DNA from: JAWUWD01 sp034112085
Lineage (GTDB): Bacteria > Bacteroidota > Bacteroidia > Cytophagales > Cyclobacteriaceae
DNA: 46,761 bases
Assembly (NCBI GenBank): GCA_034112085.1
Contig: JAWUWD010000122.1
Location: 1 to 46,761, forward strand
Direction: 5' to 3'
Part shown: in pieces, positions 8,282 through 16,301 of the stretch
How positions within the stretch are numbered: position 1 is the stretch's first letter
Layout: each line of letters begins with the position of its first letter
Translations under genes and position numbers: made by a program
The notes under the pieces: model-generated
What the model was told of the DNA's origin: nothing
Databases searched by the model: none
What the model saw: the letters and a program-made list of their open reading frames with translations, nothing else

Positions 8282-8626
8282 ATGCCAAGATCAGTAAACG
8301 CAGTAGCGTCCAGAGCAAAGAGAAAAAGAGTAATGAAATTGGCCAAAGGTTACTTTGGTCGTAGAAAAAATGTTTGGACTGTAGCTAAAAACGCAGTCGA
8401 AAAAGGTTTGACTTATGCTTATCGTGATAGAAAAGTTAAGAAAAGAGATTTTAGAAAACTTTGGATCCAAAGAATTAATGCGGGAGCAAGAATGCACAGC
8501 ATGTCTTATTCTCAATTCATGGGTACACTAAAGAAGAATAAGATCGAATTGAATAGAAAAGTATTAGCTGATTTAGCAATGAATCATCCTGAGGCTTTCG
8601 AAGCAGTCGTTAAGAAGTTAAAATAA
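8282..8626 (+). CDS. rplT: 50S ribosomal protein L20
   Basis: A 114-residue basic protein that starts PRSVNAVASRAKRKRVMKLAKGYFGRRKNVW, the RNA-binding N-terminal helix of bL20, and continues with the globular WIQRINAGARMHSMSYSQFM segment. bL20 is an early 23S rRNA assembly protein and in some bacteria represses its own operon. The 96-base gap from rpmI is longer than expected within a tight operon, so a leader structure there is possible, but none is evident. A strong hairpin terminator follows. Confidence 0.97.
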   Translation: MPRSVNAVASRAKRKRVMKLAKGYFGRRKNVWTVAKNAVEKGLTYAYRDRKVKKRDFRKLWIQRINAGARMHSMSYSQFMGTLKKNKIELNRKVLADLAMNHPEAFEAVVKKLK

Positions 8627-8653
8627 GTCTAACCGACAATCTATATTGATCAA

Positions 8654-8683
8654 AACCCTGACGGAAACGTTGGGGTTTTTTTG
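8654..8683 (+). terminator. Rho-independent terminator after rplT
   Basis: A 10-bp stem (8654-8663 with 8668-8677, including two G-U pairs in RNA) closes a GAAA tetraloop and runs into a stretch of T (8676-8682). It is the end of the thrS/infC-rpmI-rplT cluster. Confidence 0.88.
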
Positions 8684-8727
8684 TTGGAGGGTGTGTGATT
8701 TTAATAAAGGTGAACGAGTTATGTTTG

Positions 8728-9702
8728 TTACTTCTCTCGTTCTATAGTGTATTGGACTAGCTGCCCTAGTGAAGTCTTGTATTCAGAATCTTCGAAAGTG
8801 TCTAGCATATCAATCGCTTCTTTGTAGTACTTTCTCATTACCTCTTCAGCGTATTCGATACCACCAGATTGTTTGACAAATGCAATGACTTCATCAACTT
8901 TCTTAGGTTTGTTACTGTGTTTTTTGATAGTATTGATAATACTTCTTCGCTCTGACCATGAGGCCTTTTGTAAGGCGTATATTAATGGCAAAGTCATTTT
9001 CTTTTCCTTGATGTCAATACCCAGTGGCTTGCCGATTTCATTGGTGCCATAGTCGAATAAATCATCCTTAATTTGGAAAGCCATTCCAACTTTCTCGCCA
9101 AAAAATTTCATTTTCTCAACCGCGTCATTCTGACCACCAACTGATGATGCACCTGCTGCACAGCATGAAGCAATCAATGAAGCAGTTTTTTGCCTAATGA
9201 TGTCATAATAGACTTCTTCTGTAATATCTAATTTACGCGCTTTTTCCATCTGCAATAACTCACCTTCGCTCATTTCTCGAACGGCAGTTGAGACGATTTT
9301 CAATAAACCGTGATCGTCATTGTCTATAGATAGTAGCAATCCCCTAGATAGCAAGTAATCCCCCACCAATACTGCGATTTTGTTTTTCCATAATGCATTG
9401 ACTGAAAAGAAGCCTCTGCGATAGTTGGAATCATCAACGACATCATCATGTACGAGTGTAGCAGTATGCAATAGTTCTATGAGAGAAGCTCCTCGATAGG
9501 TTGCTTCAGAGATGTTGCCACAGGTTCCGGCACTAAGGAAGACAAACATCGGGCGCATTTGTTTTCCTTTGCGCTTCACGATGTAGCTCATTATTTTATC
9601 GAGTAGCAGGACCTTACTTTTCATCGATGCACGGAATTTTTTTTCAAATTCTGTCATCTCCATTTCAATAGGAGCTTTGATGTTTTTTAAATGTAAGACC
9701 AT
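8728..9702 (-). CDS. Polyprenyl diphosphate synthase (trans-isoprenyl diphosphate synthase)
   Basis: A 324-residue enzyme that extends allylic diphosphates with isopentenyl diphosphate, most likely to the octaprenyl/heptaprenyl chain used for menaquinone. It shows the first Asp-rich motif DDVVDD (86-91) in HTATLVHDDVVDDSNYRRG and the second KDDLFDY (212-218), which bind Mg-diphosphate, plus the KGKQMRP segment at about 45-51. Length and motifs fit IspB/HepT-type long-chain synthases; the product length cannot be read from sequence. The gene converges with rplT, and the start at 9702 may be a few codons upstream of the true one (other Met at residues 14 and 16). Confidence 0.92.
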   Translation of the reverse strand: MVLHLKNIKAPIEMEMTEFEKKFRASMKSKVLLLDKIMSYIVKRKGKQMRPMFVFLSAGTCGNISEATYRGASLIELLHTATLVHDDVVDDSNYRRGFFSVNALWKNKIAVLVGDYLLSRGLLLSIDNDDHGLLKIVSTAVREMSEGELLQMEKARKLDITEEVYYDIIRQKTASLIASCCAAGASSVGGQNDAVEKMKFFGEKVGMAFQIKDDLFDYGTNEIGKPLGIDIKEKKMTLPLIYALQKASWSERRSIINTIKKHSNKPKKVDEVIAFVKQSGGIEYAEEVMRKYYKEAIDMLDTFEDSEYKTSLGQLVQYTIEREK

Positions 9703-9834
9703 AGGAAAAACTACTGTACAATAATACTATCTTAACGTGTCAAAGCAAAGGGAAGTATTTGAAATATTTAGACCTAATTATTGGCTGAGTTGTGATAGGT
9801 AAATATCAAGATATTACAAAACAAACATGTATAT

Positions 9835-10686
9835 ATGACTATAAAGAGAAGTGGAGATATCGTATTAAGTTCTACTAGCCACAACAGAGAATTCCTCATG
9901 GACATGAGATATGTACCTTCAGAAGTCGAAAAACAAATAATATTGTTTATTCATGGTTTTAAGGGTTTCAAGGATTGGGGTGCTTTTGACCTTATGGCGG
10001 ATTACTTTGCTAAAGCGGGATTTGTCTTTGCTAAAATGAACTTCTCTCACAATGGAACAACGATTGACCATCCACTAGATTTTGCAGATCTTAAGGCTTT
10101 TGGTAATAACAATTTTACTCTCGAACAGGGAGATATTGGATCAGCTCTGGATGCTTTGTTAGATAGTGATTTTATTGAAGATACTCAGGCCTACTTCAAG
10201 AAAGTTTATCTACTAGGGCATAGTAGAGGAGGAGCTGCTGCGATATTGAAGGCAGTAAGTGATAACCGAATATCCAAGTTAGCCACTTTGGCTGCTTTGA
10301 ATGACCTAGCTAGCCGCTATCCTCAACATCTAATGGATCAATGGGAGGTAGATGGAGTGCTTCACATATACAATGGACGTACGGAACAGCAAATGCCACT
10401 CTATCACCAAATAGTTGAAGATTACCACACCAATGAAAGTCAGTTGAATGTGAAGGATGCAATAGAGAGACTAAATAAGCCGTACATTGCTATCCACGGC
10501 ACATCTGATGAAACACTTCCCATCAGCATGTTGCATGAAATAAAAATATGGAATGATACTGTTGAAATAGTTGAAATAGATGGAGCGAATCATACTTTTG
10601 GGAGTACGCATCCGTATATGCAAAATGAATTGCCAAAAGATATGAAAATAGCAGTTGATCATATTATAGCGTATTTCGAGAAATAG
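9835..10686 (+). CDS. Alpha/beta hydrolase (serine hydrolase)
   Basis: A 283-residue cytoplasmic alpha/beta-hydrolase fold protein. It has the oxyanion-loop ILFIHGFKGFKDWGAF, the nucleophile elbow GHSRGG (Ser130) and a late IHGTSDETLP segment with the catalytic Asp, followed by a GANHTF segment with the catalytic His. The substrate is unknown; related proteins are annotated as dienelactone-hydrolase-like or acyl esterases. It stops two bases before the ATG of the lipoprotein phosphatase, implying one transcript and coupled translation. Confidence 0.82.
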   Translation: MTIKRSGDIVLSSTSHNREFLMDMRYVPSEVEKQIILFIHGFKGFKDWGAFDLMADYFAKAGFVFAKMNFSHNGTTIDHPLDFADLKAFGNNNFTLEQGDIGSALDALLDSDFIEDTQAYFKKVYLLGHSRGGAAAILKAVSDNRISKLATLAALNDLASRYPQHLMDQWEVDGVLHIYNGRTEQQMPLYHQIVEDYHTNESQLNVKDAIERLNKPYIAIHGTSDETLPISMLHEIKIWNDTVEIVEIDGANHTFGSTHPYMQNELPKDMKIAVDHIIAYFEK

Positions 10687-10688
10687 AT

Positions 10689-11420
10689 ATGAGAAGTATT
10701 TTAATAATTGTACTGGTGGTTATGGCTGGGTGTAGTTCTCCCAGAGTCGTATACTCGTTGGAGCAGGCAGCACTGTATTCAAAACTCGTAGAGTACTACG
10801 AACAGCTTAAATCTAGACCTGCACCTATTGGTTTTTACAACGATAGTCGAGTGCAACAAATCCTACTTATCAGACATGGAGAACCTATACTTGATAAGAA
10901 GAGTGCTAGAACAAGAAAGAAAATGAAGCAGTATGTCTATGACTATGATACGGCAAAAGTTTATGATTTTGAAGATATGCCAGTGAGCATTAAGCAGGAC
11001 GAGATAGATACGATCTACTCAAGTCCTATAGTAAGAGCCAGGGACACTGCAAGTAAACTATTCGGAAATCAATTTACTATCGTTGAAGACAGTATTTTTA
11101 GAGAGTTTGAACGTGAAGTGTTTCCCCTACCATTGATTCCTTTACGTCCCAAAACGTGGGGGATAATATCAAGAATCCCGTGGATACTGGGATTACAATC
11201 TCGAAAAATAGAAGGATTTGGACAGGCAAAAAGACGTGCAAAGCTTGATGCTTTGTTCTTAGAAAAAAAAGCTTACGAAAATGGAAAGACTGTGTTAGTG
11301 GCTCATGGTTTTCTCAATCGATATTTGGAGAAATATCTACAAGAGCAAGGCTGGCAGCTATCCTACGATGGAGGCAAAGATTATTTGAGTGTAAAGGTGT
11401 TGAGTAGGGTGACTATATGA
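10689..11420 (+). CDS. Lipoprotein of the histidine phosphatase superfamily
   Basis: A 243-residue protein. Residues 1-15 form a lipoprotein signal with the lipobox VMAGC (Cys15). The phosphatase signature RHGEP lies at 62-66 (His63 would be phosphorylated during catalysis), SSPIVRARDTA is the second conserved arginine region, and LVAHG places the second catalytic His at 206. An anchored, extracytoplasmic phosphatase of this superfamily is less usual than the cytoplasmic mutase-like members. The segment between (about 137-180) carries a long hydrophobic LPLIPLRPKTWGIISRIPWILG. The gene begins two bases after the hydrolase and ends before a very long palindrome. Confidence 0.85.
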   Translation: MRSILIIVLVVMAGCSSPRVVYSLEQAALYSKLVEYYEQLKSRPAPIGFYNDSRVQQILLIRHGEPILDKKSARTRKKMKQYVYDYDTAKVYDFEDMPVSIKQDEIDTIYSSPIVRARDTASKLFGNQFTIVEDSIFREFEREVFPLPLIPLRPKTWGIISRIPWILGLQSRKIEGFGQAKRRAKLDALFLEKKAYENGKTVLVAHGFLNRYLEKYLQEQGWQLSYDGGKDYLSVKVLSRVTI

Positions 11421-11436
11421 TTTTCACATCCTGAGT

Positions 11437-11490
11437 CTTAATATTAAAAGAGTCATTCAAATACATTTGAATGACTCTTTTAATATTAAG
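11437..11490. terminator. 26-bp perfect inverted repeat between convergent genes
   Basis: The arms 11437-11462 and 11465-11490 are exact reverse complements, 26 bp, separated by only two bases. Each arm contains TTAATATTAAAAGAGTC on the outside. It sits between the ends of the histidine phosphatase gene (plus) and pdhB (minus), so it probably serves as a bidirectional terminator. The length and perfection are unusual. Confidence 0.75.
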
Positions 11491-11520
11491 CGTACTGTCA
11501 GATCTTGCGATCTTATACAC

Positions 11521-12507
11521 CTATCTATACATCACTGCCTTAACAGCTTCAATAGTTCTTTTTACATTCGGTAAGATCGCTTCAATCAAAGTTGGTGCAT
11601 ATGGTAATGGTACATCCATGCTATTAATACGGTGGACTGGAGCATCTAAGTAGTCAAAGGCATGCTTTTGAACATGGTAAGTAATTTCCGTTGCTAGTGA
11701 CGATAATGGCCATGCCTCTTCTACGATTACCAATCTATTTGTTTTCTTGACAGAATTCACAATTGCAGCATAGTCAATAGGTCTTACTGATCTTAAGTCA
11801 ATGACTTCCGCAGAGATACCATCTTTCTCAAGCTCAGCAGCAGCTTCCATAGCTAACTTCATCATTTTCCCAAAGGATACGAGTGTTACGTCATTCCCTT
11901 CTTTAGTGACTTTAGCCACACCAATAGGAATAATATATTCTCCCTCTGGAACTTCACCTTTATCTCCATACATCAATTCAGATTCCATGAATATCACAGG
12001 ATCTTCATCTCTAATCGAAGCTTTCAATAAGCCCTTAGCATCTGCTGGGTTAGAGGGAACAACTACTTTCAATCCAGGACAGTTGGCAAACCAATTCTCA
12101 AAATTTTGAGAGTGCTGAGAACTCAACATTCCTGCATTTCCAGTTGGACCTCTAAAGACAATAGGCACTTTGAACTGACCACCAGACATCGACATCATCT
12201 TAGCAGCACTATTTATAACTTGATCAATGGCTACTAATGAGAAGTTGAAAGTCATGAACTCTATAATAGGTTTTAGCCCATTCATAGCAGCACCAACACC
12301 AATACCTGCAAACCCCAATTCAGCAATAGGAGTATCCAAAACGCGTTCTGGCCCAAATTCATCAAGCATACCTTGACTCACTTTGTAAGCACCATTGTAC
12401 TCAGCAACTTCTTCACCCATAAGAAAGACAGACTCGTCTCTTCTCATCTCTTCGTTCATCGCTTCTCGAAGTGCTTCTCTAAATTGAATTTCTCTCATTG
12501 ATGTCAA
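11521..12507 (-). CDS. pdhB: Pyruvate dehydrogenase E1 component, beta subunit
   Basis: A 328-residue thiamine-diphosphate enzyme subunit that with E1 alpha decarboxylates pyruvate and passes the acetyl group to E2. Features include the FREALREAMNEEMRRDE start, FLMGEEVAEYNGAYKVSQGM, the DTPIAELGFAGIGVGAAMNG segment, FMTFNFSLVAIDQVINSAAK and the C-terminal transketolase domain VRPIDYAAIVNSVKKTNRLVIVEE. Codons 1 and 4 are both Met; MREIQFREAL (start 12498) fits the family better, but both are possible. The E1 alpha gene is not in the window. A promoter with an internal palindrome lies about 105-135 bases upstream. Confidence 0.95.
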   Translation of the reverse strand: MTSMREIQFREALREAMNEEMRRDESVFLMGEEVAEYNGAYKVSQGMLDEFGPERVLDTPIAELGFAGIGVGAAMNGLKPIIEFMTFNFSLVAIDQVINSAAKMMSMSGGQFKVPIVFRGPTGNAGMLSSQHSQNFENWFANCPGLKVVVPSNPADAKGLLKASIRDEDPVIFMESELMYGDKGEVPEGEYIIPIGVAKVTKEGNDVTLVSFGKMMKLAMEAAAELEKDGISAEVIDLRSVRPIDYAAIVNSVKKTNRLVIVEEAWPLSSLATEITYHVQKHAFDYLDAPVHRINSMDVPLPYAPTLIEAILPNVKRTIEAVKAVMYR

Positions 12508-12610
12508 TATTTAAAAACAACCTTTGGTCTCAATTATATGCTTTGAGGTGTTCAAGGGCTAAAAATAATTCGTTTGAAGTCAGTTTTAAAAATTGATTCT
12601 GACTGGCTAG

Positions 12611-12641
12611 TAAAATTAAGGTTTGCACCTTAATTAACAAA
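12611..12641 (-). promoter_or_regulatory. pdhB: pdhB promoter (-33/-7)
   Basis: On the minus strand TTTG (12641-12638) is followed after exactly 19 bases by TAATTTTA (12618-12611), one mismatch from TAnnTTTG. It lies after the terminator of the upstream lipoprotein gene and about 100 bases before pdhB. Confidence 0.5.
12614..12635. promoter_or_regulatory. Operator-like palindrome within the pdhB promoter
   Basis: AATTAAGGT (12614-12622) and ACCTTAATT (12627-12635) are perfect reverse complements around TTGC. The palindrome fills most of the spacer between the -33 and -7 elements, where a repressor would block RNA polymerase. No T-run follows on the minus strand, so it is not a typical terminator. 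Confidence 0.5.
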
Positions 12642-12663
12642 GTATCTCAATATTAATTGGGGA

Positions 12664-12695
12664 TAAAAAAAGCCCTAACAAATAATGTTAGGGCT
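12664..12695 (-). terminator. Terminator of the OmpA/TPR lipoprotein gene
   Basis: AGCCCTAACA (12671-12680) pairs perfectly with TGTTAGGGCT (12686-12695) around a five-base loop. On the minus strand the stem is followed by a run of T (A-run at 12665-12671). It follows the stop codon at 12718 by about 22 bases. Confidence 0.88.
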
Positions 12696-12717
12696 TCCTT
12701 ATAAAGAGGGTTGTTGC

Positions 12718-14490
12718 TTATTTCAACGCAGCTACAAAAAGCGCGTTACCTACGAATGCTTGGAACTCAAGATCATTCAAGACTTTGCTTTTTAAATCTG
12801 TATCGATTGCGATAGCACCTTTGATGTATTTGATTACAGCATCGATTTTATTCAATCTTGCATTTGCTACAGCAGCAGCATAGTTAGCCATTGCATGCTT
12901 ACTGTCCAATTCGATAGCATCATCAAATGATCCAATTGCATTTTGAAAGTCTTTGTTCAATAATTGAGCAAGTCCTTTATTGAATGCATTAGTAGCATTG
13001 TTTTCAGCAGAAGATTCAGAAGACACAGCTTCAGCATATTTTGCCAAGATGATTTCAGTAGCTCCTTTCACGCCATTCATTCCTTTAGTTACATCGTTAG
13101 ATGCTCCCATAGATCCAGCCTTTTTCAATGCATCGTTAGCCTTAGCAGCATTTCCTTGCATCAAATAAACAGATCCAAGATTAGCGTAAGCTTCAGCACT
13201 TTCATTTTTCTTATTAGCGATCTCCAATTGAGTCAAAGCCATGTCAGCTTTGCTATTGTCACTACTCTGCATAGCTTGTGCAATATACACAGCAGCAAGG
13301 TTGTTATGAGAATTCCAGCTGTCTGATTTTTTAGTAGCTTCTTTGTAGATAGCTTCTTTTTCAGAAAGAGATGGAGTCAAAGATGCAGCATACATCATTT
13401 CTTGTTCAGAAAGTGTGTCAGCACTTGCGGTACCATCAGCTATTTGCTTAGCCAACACAGAAATTTCAGCATCAGATTTTTTTACTTTGATTTTCAAGAT
13501 TTCAGTCTTAGCTGTTCTTAACTTAGGGTAAACATCTTTGAACACCTTTTTGTAAGAAGCTACCTTTCTAAGCGACTTTTCTTTTTCTTCGAAAGTACCA
13601 CTTCCATTCACGATGTTTAAGTATTCTGATTTTTCATCAGAAGTGATTCCTTCGTAAGCGTTCAATTCAGCTTTGAATGCAGCCCAATCATCAATGATAG
13701 GCTTGATGATGAAGTTGATAGAGTCAGCTAAACCTTTATAGTCATACTTTGTCATATTTTTTCTGTAGAACGCTTCGATAACTTGAGCTCTTTTCTCAGA
13801 AAGTCCAGAGTTGATTCTCTCAGTTCCTTCAGGAGAGTGAGATCCTATTACTGTTACACTTTTTGTTACATTTTTATCAGCAATGAAAGCAGAAAGTTCT
13901 TTTCCTCTTTCTCCAGTTCTTTCAGAATATCTTAAATCAGATCTTCCTTGTAAGAAAAAGAAGTCAACGTTTACAGGAGTTAATTCTTCCTTGTTATTGT
14001 ATCCGTGATCAGCATAAGCAGCATAGTATGCATTTTCTACTAATTGAGAGGTAGTGATTACCCCTTTAGCAATTGGAAGTCTCTCACCTTCTTTTGATTT
14101 TCCATTTTTAGGATCAGAAGCGATTCCTTTTATTTCTACAGAACCTTTAGCCATAGAAGCAGAGTAAGGCATTGCGAAAGATTTGGTGATTTTTGGCTGC
14201 GTCTCTCCTGAGTTAGGGTAGTCATCTGCCTTAAATACTATGTCTTCTAGTTGAGTTTCGCTATCACTAGTTTTATAGAACGTTTGGATAGTATAAACTT
14301 TTCCTTTTTTGAGCATCTTCACAGGAAGGTTAGCTGCCATGTCGAACTTCACTGAGTCACCGTGAACTTCAAGCGGGTTGGGAGTTACCTTAAGGTTTTG
14401 ATTCTTTGAAGCTGATGCCATCTGGTTAAGTGAACATCCTGAAAGGGTTAGAATTGCGAACAATGCAATTACATAAGCTAATCTTTTCAT
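12718..14490 (-). CDS. Outer-membrane lipoprotein with OmpA-like and TPR domains
   Basis: A 590-residue protein. It begins with a lipoprotein signal with lipobox LSGC (Cys19). After an N-terminal beta-rich domain (about 30-165) comes an OmpA-like peptidoglycan-associated domain: VNVDFFFLQGRSDLR, VTVIGSHSPEGTERINSGLSEKRAQVIEAFY and, after a helical insertion (DDWAAFKAELNAYEG...), the last strand PKLRTAKTEILKIK. The C-terminal 220 residues are TPR-like helices. The NSGLSEKRAQ pattern matches the OmpA family motif NxxLSxxRA. It probably links outer membrane and cell wall and offers a protein-binding surface. It is a single-gene unit with its own terminator, and its simple composition suggests strong expression. 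Confidence 0.82.
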   Translation of the reverse strand: MKRLAYVIALFAILTLSGCSLNQMASASKNQNLKVTPNPLEVHGDSVKFDMAANLPVKMLKKGKVYTIQTFYKTSDSETQLEDIVFKADDYPNSGETQPKITKSFAMPYSASMAKGSVEIKGIASDPKNGKSKEGERLPIAKGVITTSQLVENAYYAAYADHGYNNKEELTPVNVDFFFLQGRSDLRYSERTGERGKELSAFIADKNVTKSVTVIGSHSPEGTERINSGLSEKRAQVIEAFYRKNMTKYDYKGLADSINFIIKPIIDDWAAFKAELNAYEGITSDEKSEYLNIVNGSGTFEEKEKSLRKVASYKKVFKDVYPKLRTAKTEILKIKVKKSDAEISVLAKQIADGTASADTLSEQEMMYAASLTPSLSEKEAIYKEATKKSDSWNSHNNLAAVYIAQAMQSSDNSKADMALTQLEIANKKNESAEAYANLGSVYLMQGNAAKANDALKKAGSMGASNDVTKGMNGVKGATEIILAKYAEAVSSESSAENNATNAFNKGLAQLLNKDFQNAIGSFDDAIELDSKHAMANYAAAVANARLNKIDAVIKYIKGAIAIDTDLKSKVLNDLEFQAFVGNALFVAALK

Positions 14491-14637
14491 TTCTTGATTT
14501 AGTTTAAATTGGGTTGAATTAGATTCGGTATTATTTGTATATTGTGTTTACGAATGCAATAATAATTAAAAAAAACCAGATTAATATATATCTTCGGTGA
14601 ATAGTTAGTTATTATATTTAGATGAATATATAATCAG

Positions 14638-14856
14638 ATGAAGCGAATACAGCACTTTTTTGAACAATACGCATTTGGGGTTTGTACCCGACTTGGAGAG
14701 AAGATAGGATTTGCTACTTCGAGCATTAGGCTATTTTTCATATATACATCATTTTTGACTTTTGGCTCGCCAATTTTGATTTACATGGGACTTGCCTTTC
14801 TAATGAATATTCGTCAGCATTTGCGAAGACGTAATAATTATGTCTGGTACTATTAG
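14638..14856 (+). CDS. PspC-domain small membrane protein
   Basis: A 72-residue protein that consists of one PspC-like domain: FGVCTRLGEKIGFATSSIRLFFIYTSFLTFGSPILIYMGLAFLM. This pattern, a short conserved loop followed by two membrane helices, is shared with phage-shock-protein C. The C-terminus is basic (RQHLRRRNN), so it would face the cytoplasm. Its function in Bacteroidota is not established; envelope stress is a reasonable guess. It converges with the glycosyltransferase gene, with two bases between the stop codons. Confidence 0.8.
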   Translation: MKRIQHFFEQYAFGVCTRLGEKIGFATSSIRLFFIYTSFLTFGSPILIYMGLAFLMNIRQHLRRRNNYVWYY

Positions 14857-14858
14857 TA

Positions 14859-15869
14859 CTATAAATCTTGATACTTTCTTATTCCTTTTAGAAAATACCG
14901 ATAAACTATAGACTGTTGGTACAAAATGTAATCAACGTCTTTACTCTTGTGTTTTGTCACCTTTATTCGCTTGCGAAGAATAGTAGATATATGAGTTGAG
15001 AAATATATAACCGCTTTTATCACCGCCCAGCCATCTTTAACTGATCCACTAAAAGTGAATTTTACAGCTGCGACTAGATCTAAAAGTATTCTTATAGGAA
15101 GACGAGTGAACAATTGGCCCATACTATAATTCTTCACTAATAGCGTGAGTCCATTTCTGAAGTTTAAATACGTTTTTCTTGGGTTTGATTTTGGCAAAGT
15201 CCCACCGCCAACATGATATACAGTACTTTCGCCATTATACATTACCGTATAGCCAGCACTATTGATGCGCCAACAGAGATCAATCTCTTCCATGTGTGCA
15301 AAAAAGTCATCATCAAGGCCTCCAAGTTGATGATAAACTTCTGATCTAATAAAAAGGCAAGCACCAGTTGCCCAGAATGTTTGACTTACATCATCGTACT
15401 GCCCGTTGTCTTTTTCTAATTCATCAAATATCCGTCCTCGACAAAATGGATAACCTAAGTAGTCCAATTGCCCACCACCTGCACCAGCATACTCGAAATA
15501 TTCTTTCTGATCGTATGAGAGAATTTTGGGCTGAGCTGCTGCAATATTCTGATCTTTTGCCATCATGGAAATGATGGGGGAGGTCCAATTGGGTGTTACT
15601 TCTACGTCAGAGTTGAGCAGGACATAATATTCCGCTTGTACTCTTTCAAGGGCAAAGTTATATCCTGCACTAAATCCTAAGTTACTAGGAATTTCTATGA
15701 TTCGTAGATCTGGATACGCGGTGTTAAGGAATGATATAGAATCATCAGTTGAACAGTTGTCTGCAATAATTACTTCGCAGCCATCGCTATTTTGAGCAAC
15801 ACTTGGAAGAAATTTTTCTAGATAATTTCTTCCATTGTAGTTAAGTATGACTATTGCTACATCGCTCAT
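14859..15869 (-). CDS. Family 2 glycosyltransferase
   Basis: A 336-residue glycosyltransferase with the GT-A fold. It starts VAIVILNYNGRNYLEKFLPSV, binds the nucleotide-sugar diphosphate through the DxD-like NSDVEV, and has the EEIDLCWR motif that supplies the catalytic base in the rhamnosyltransferase-like branch of GT2. The C-terminal part (about 250-336) is hydrophobic and basic, suggesting association with the inner face of the membrane. The donor and acceptor are unknown; envelope polysaccharide synthesis is likely. The start codon abuts the ybaB stop with no gap, so it is translated from the same transcript. Confidence 0.88.
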   Translation of the reverse strand: MSDVAIVILNYNGRNYLEKFLPSVAQNSDGCEVIIADNCSTDDSISFLNTAYPDLRIIEIPSNLGFSAGYNFALERVQAEYYVLLNSDVEVTPNWTSPIISMMAKDQNIAAAQPKILSYDQKEYFEYAGAGGGQLDYLGYPFCRGRIFDELEKDNGQYDDVSQTFWATGACLFIRSEVYHQLGGLDDDFFAHMEEIDLCWRINSAGYTVMYNGESTVYHVGGGTLPKSNPRKTYLNFRNGLTLLVKNYSMGQLFTRLPIRILLDLVAAVKFTFSGSVKDGWAVIKAVIYFSTHISTILRKRIKVTKHKSKDVDYILYQQSIVYRYFLKGIRKYQDL

Positions 15870-16202
15870 TTAGAACATGCCGCCTAAGTCGAGTCCCGGG
15901 ATGTTAGGGATCAAACCATCCGTATGTTTTTTCATTTCTTCTTTTGTGAGAATTTCAACCTCTTGAATAGCTTTGTTGATAGCAGCTACTGTGAGATCTT
16001 GAATCATCTCTTTATCTTCAGGCTTAATGATATCTTGATCAATATTGATTGATTCGATCTGCTTCAGCCCGTTCACAGTCACTTTAACCATGCCAGCACC
16101 GGCTTCTCCATCAGCCTTGATATTTACTAAGTTAGCTTGGGCTTCTTTGACTTTGGCTTGTACCTCCTTCATTTTGCCCATCATTTTCATCATGTCAAAC
16201 AT
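15870..16202 (-). CDS. YbaB/EbfC family nucleoid-associated protein
   Basis: A 110-residue protein of the YbaB/EbfC family. The N-terminal helix MMKMMGKMKEVQAKVKEAQANL is followed by GAGMVKVTVNGLKQIESINID, the central beta-sheet, and a C-terminal helix. The family forms dimers shaped like tweezers that bind DNA. In many bacteria ybaB lies by dnaX and recR; here it precedes a glycosyltransferase without a gap, an unusual pairing that reflects local organisation. Confidence 0.92.
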   Translation of the reverse strand: MFDMMKMMGKMKEVQAKVKEAQANLVNIKADGEAGAGMVKVTVNGLKQIESINIDQDIIKPEDKEMIQDLTVAAINKAIQEVEILTKEEMKKHTDGLIPNIPGLDLGGMF

Positions 16203-16301
16203 AGTCTTGATCGTGTTTTAGTAAATGCATATTTCTATTGTTGCAAAAATGTATCGATGAAAAGAAAAATCAAAGAGAAGTTATGAAATAATCAACTATG
16301 A

